DNA of 8,335 bases from an uncultured Peptococcaceae bacterium (lineage in GTDB: Bacteria > Bacillota > Desulfotomaculia > Desulfotomaculales > Desulfocucumaceae), in the NCBI GenBank assembly GCA_958417755.1, contig CATZDY010000114.1, positions 1 to 8,335 on the forward strand, given 5' to 3'. Below, piece by piece: positions 6,168 to 8,335 of this stretch. The position numbers and the translations under genes are program-made. Under the pieces are notes generated by a model. That model made no database searches. It saw only the letters and a program-made list of their open reading frames with translations, and was not told the DNA's origin. Position 1 is the first letter of the stretch, and the number at the start of each line of letters is the position of its first letter.

Positions 6168-7827
6168 TTATTTTGTACAAGGCAATTGAATGATTACAGA
6201 AAATGATTGTTGTTTGTTTTGAAGGGTAATGGATCCATGATTTTGTTGGACAATATCTTGCACAGCGCTAATCCCAAGTTTTATTTTTTGTACAGTTTGT
6301 TGGTGATAAGGCAGAAAGTAAAAGGGATTTCGTTTTGGTTTATTGTTGTATACATAGATGATTTTTATTGTTAAATAAGGGCTTGTAAGCTTCCAGGAAA
6401 AGATAAAGGATTTTTCAAAATATGGTTCCTTTATTCCTTGCAAGATGGTAATGGCATTATGTAACAAGGTATCTACAATGATGGTGAGATCTGTAACCAA
6501 TAAAGTATTGGGAAAAGTAGGGTCAATATCTAATCGCATGGTAAGGCCATATTTGGTAAGCCAAAGCTTGTTTTACGGCAATGGCAAGATCAATCAGATC
6601 ATTCCCAGTAAAGTAAAGTTGTTGTAATTGTTGATTGATTTGGGTAAAATAATCCAGTTGCTTGCGCCAATGTGAGGAAGCCTTCTGTTTTTTAGTACGC
6701 CAAATGCTTTGTATCTGCTGTAGCAATGTTTGGCGGAAGCTACGTAGATTTTCATAAGTAGTTAGTAAATCCAATTGGTAAAAATCTTTTAATTGTTGGG
6801 CCTGTTGTTCCTGATTCTTTTTATATACGGTTTCAATGCGCCTAAGAAAAATAAAGTGTAAAAGATTGGCTAGCAATAGCATTGTAGCTAAGAAGAAAAG
6901 GAGATAAATTTCTTTTCTATCGGTCAAGGGATGTAGAAAGGAAAATAAAACTACAATTCCTATGCATAGTATGGTAAGGATGATGAGCAACATGGTGTTT
7001 TTGCGAACTAGTTGTTGTAACCTTTGGTTGTGCAGCAATTGATTCCAATAATAGCTGATGAGATTTTTGTAAGAAAGAGTGGTTTGCCATTGCTGCTCGC
7101 CTGGTTGTATCTTGATTTCCGTAGGGGTTTTATATAAGTAAGCAAAGGCGGATGTTAAAAATGAATCCCATGAAAAATGTTTATATTGATCTTGTAACAT
7201 TTTGTAATAGATGAGATTGCCAAGATTCAATATGAGGAAGAAGAACGGAAACCAATGGAGAAAAAATTGAAAATATTTACTGCTAAAAGGATATAACAAT
7301 AAAATTAGGGCACAAATGGCAAAAGAAAAAAGATTGATAACCAAAAAGAATCTTTTAAGATTATCTGAAATATTCTGAAAAAATTGATTCCACATAAAAA
7401 GGTACCATAAAAATAGGGTAATAGGCTTACTAATCAAAACAATCTGTAGACGATATATATTTTCTTGAAAAATCATAGCTTGGGACACATGATTGATATT
7501 GGTATAAACAGAAATAACCAAAATATCTGTTGAGATAATTATTAAATAAGCCAAAAAAAACCATAAAAAGCGTAACCATATGCTTCCTTTAATAAAAACA
7601 AATAAATAAACAATAACAGGAATAAGAAAGGCATACATGGAAATTAGATGGAAATCCGTCAAAAAGTTAATAAGTGAGAAAATAATTGTAAGAAAAAACC
7701 AATAATAAATGATATAGTGTTTTTTAACCCATTTTTTTAACCCCAGTTTTAATGTGGGAAATGACATAGAATAAGCAGCTTCATATCCATTTATAAATAT
7801 TTCAAATACAATCCAAAAGAAAGACAT
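6168..7827 (-). pseudogene. AgrC/GHKL-like membrane sensor protein, copy 2, one frameshift
   Basis: This is a tandem paralogue of copy 1, with more than half the residues identical in the first hundred. The ATG at 7827 (MSFFWIVFE) is preferred over the ATG at 7833, because GGTGG lies 7 nt before it and it aligns with copy 1. The frame stays open to a TGA near 6523. Homology then continues in another frame (MRLDIDPTFPNTLLVTDL) to TAA at 6168-6170. One extra base in the AAA at 6554-6552 (minus strand) explains the break. Removing it gives a 552-residue protein colinear with copy 1. The same nine-helix layout and conserved cytoplasmic segment are present. The DHp motif is FRQTLLQQI (His replaced by Gln), the N-box is DTLLHNAI (Mg-binding Asn kept, first Asn lost) and the G-box is IKLGISAVQDIV. 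It may be a pseudogene or an assembly error in a homopolymer. If real, the product would be a membrane protein lacking the ATPase-like domain. Confidence 0.8.
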
Positions 7828-7833
7828 ATGCAT

Positions 7834-7948
7834 TCCACCAATATCAATAAAAGATTTGAAATCATTATTTATGTTTTCTTTCTAATCATAAAAAATAGAT
7901 ATAAGTACATCTGAATATTAGAAAATAATAGAAAAGAAGTCATGAAAT
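7834..7948. other. Gap between sensor copies 3 and 2
   Basis: This AT-rich 115 bp gap contains no ORF or clear hairpin. I see no convincing -35/-10 pair for copy 2, so copies 2 and 1 may depend on transcription from upstream of the window. Only the GGTGG site just before copy 2 is recognisable. Confidence 0.4.
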
Positions 7949-8335
7949 CTATTTTTTTTGATAAATATGAGGCAAGGGAAAGCGTATAAAAATAAAAAAA
8001 TTAAATGCTTGTTTATTATATAATAGAACCATGATAAGGGGATACTAGTTCTTTGATAATGGCAAAATCCAATTTATTAATTGATTTAGATGGTTGAAAT
8101 AAACTATTTAAGAAATTTTCCGTTGAATTTTTATTATATACAAAAGCCATTTGTATAGTAAAATGGTGAGAATTGCTTTCTATAGAAAAATGAAGCATTT
8201 TTTTGTTTTTTAAGTTTTGTAAGTTACGAATTGCTTCTTCTAATAAATAATTAATAAGCTCCTCATTTTGGGTGTATGAATCAATTTTGGAAGATCAGGG
8301 CTAGTTTTAATATGCAAGAGATAAAAACTTTGGCC
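7949..8335 (-). pseudogene. AgrC/GHKL-like sensor protein, copy 3, decayed C-terminal part (5' part outside window)
   Basis: This is a third paralogue, entering from the right edge; only about 130 C-terminal residues lie here, in three frames. From 8335 the frame reads GQSFYLLHIKTSPDLPKLIHTP. A lost A in the run at 8269-8266 shifts it to NEELINYLLEEAIRNLQNL and onward to the HGSII stop at 8016-8018. In the next frame homology resumes as LLYNKQAFNFFIFIRFPLP, ending at TAG 7951-7949, which matches the last strand of copies 1 and 2. The second break is in a TA-rich stretch near 8019-8027. The N-box reads NYLLEEAI (Glu for the Mg-binding Asn) and the G-box NKLDFAIIKELV (both Gly lost). It is the most degenerate and AT-rich copy, so a true decaying pseudogene is likely. 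Confidence 0.72.

Overview
This 8.3 kb window looks like a chromosomal segment of a low-GC Firmicute, probably a clostridial or Negativicutes-type anaerobe. The evidence is AGGAGG-type ribosome binding sites, intrinsic terminators with long T-runs, a (R)-citramalate synthase of the anaerobe/Firmicute type, an Rpn/PD-(D/E)XK gene of a kind common in gut Firmicutes, and AgrC-like membrane sensors. No rRNA, tRNA, CRISPR array or complete insertion sequence is visible.

Plus strand, left part. The window opens inside cimA (1-1265), the citramalate synthase of the pyruvate route to isoleucine, which ends in a strong terminator. Next is a separate transcription unit with its own promoter: an Rpn-family nuclease/transposase-like gene (1494-2347). 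It is split by one frameshift into a nuclease part and a C-terminal part, and the C-terminal part carries its own good ribosome binding site. It too ends in a terminator.

Minus strand, middle. A MefA-like major facilitator efflux pump (2716-3912) sits behind a leader of about 250 nt. From the promoter onward the leader contains a 7-residue leader peptide with a good Shine-Dalgarno site, a long hairpin whose first arm is exactly codons 2-5 of that peptide, and an intrinsic terminator placed immediately before the pump's ribosome binding site. This is the layout of a drug-sensing, ribosome-stalling transcription attenuator. The parts are visible in the sequence; the mechanism is inferred.

Minus strand, right part (4470-8335, continuing off the window). 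Three tandem paralogues of a large membrane protein resembling AgrC/GHKL histidine kinases are present. The copy nearest the pump is intact (551 aa), the middle one has one frameshift, and the third, cut by the window edge, has two. All copies show degenerate kinase motifs. Where the relevant part is present, the phospho-acceptor His is replaced by Gln, and the N- and G-boxes are altered. The two copies that are complete enough share a very conserved cytoplasmic segment between predicted membrane helices 7 and 8. No response regulator or peptide pheromone gene lies in the window. The cluster is much more AT-rich than cimA or the pump gene. Between the cluster and the pump promoter lies about 200 bp of unassigned sequence with several inverted repeats, ending in a very strong terminator that separates the two units.

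The most interesting items are the attenuator leader of the pump and the tandem family of apparently kinase-dead AgrC-like sensors.
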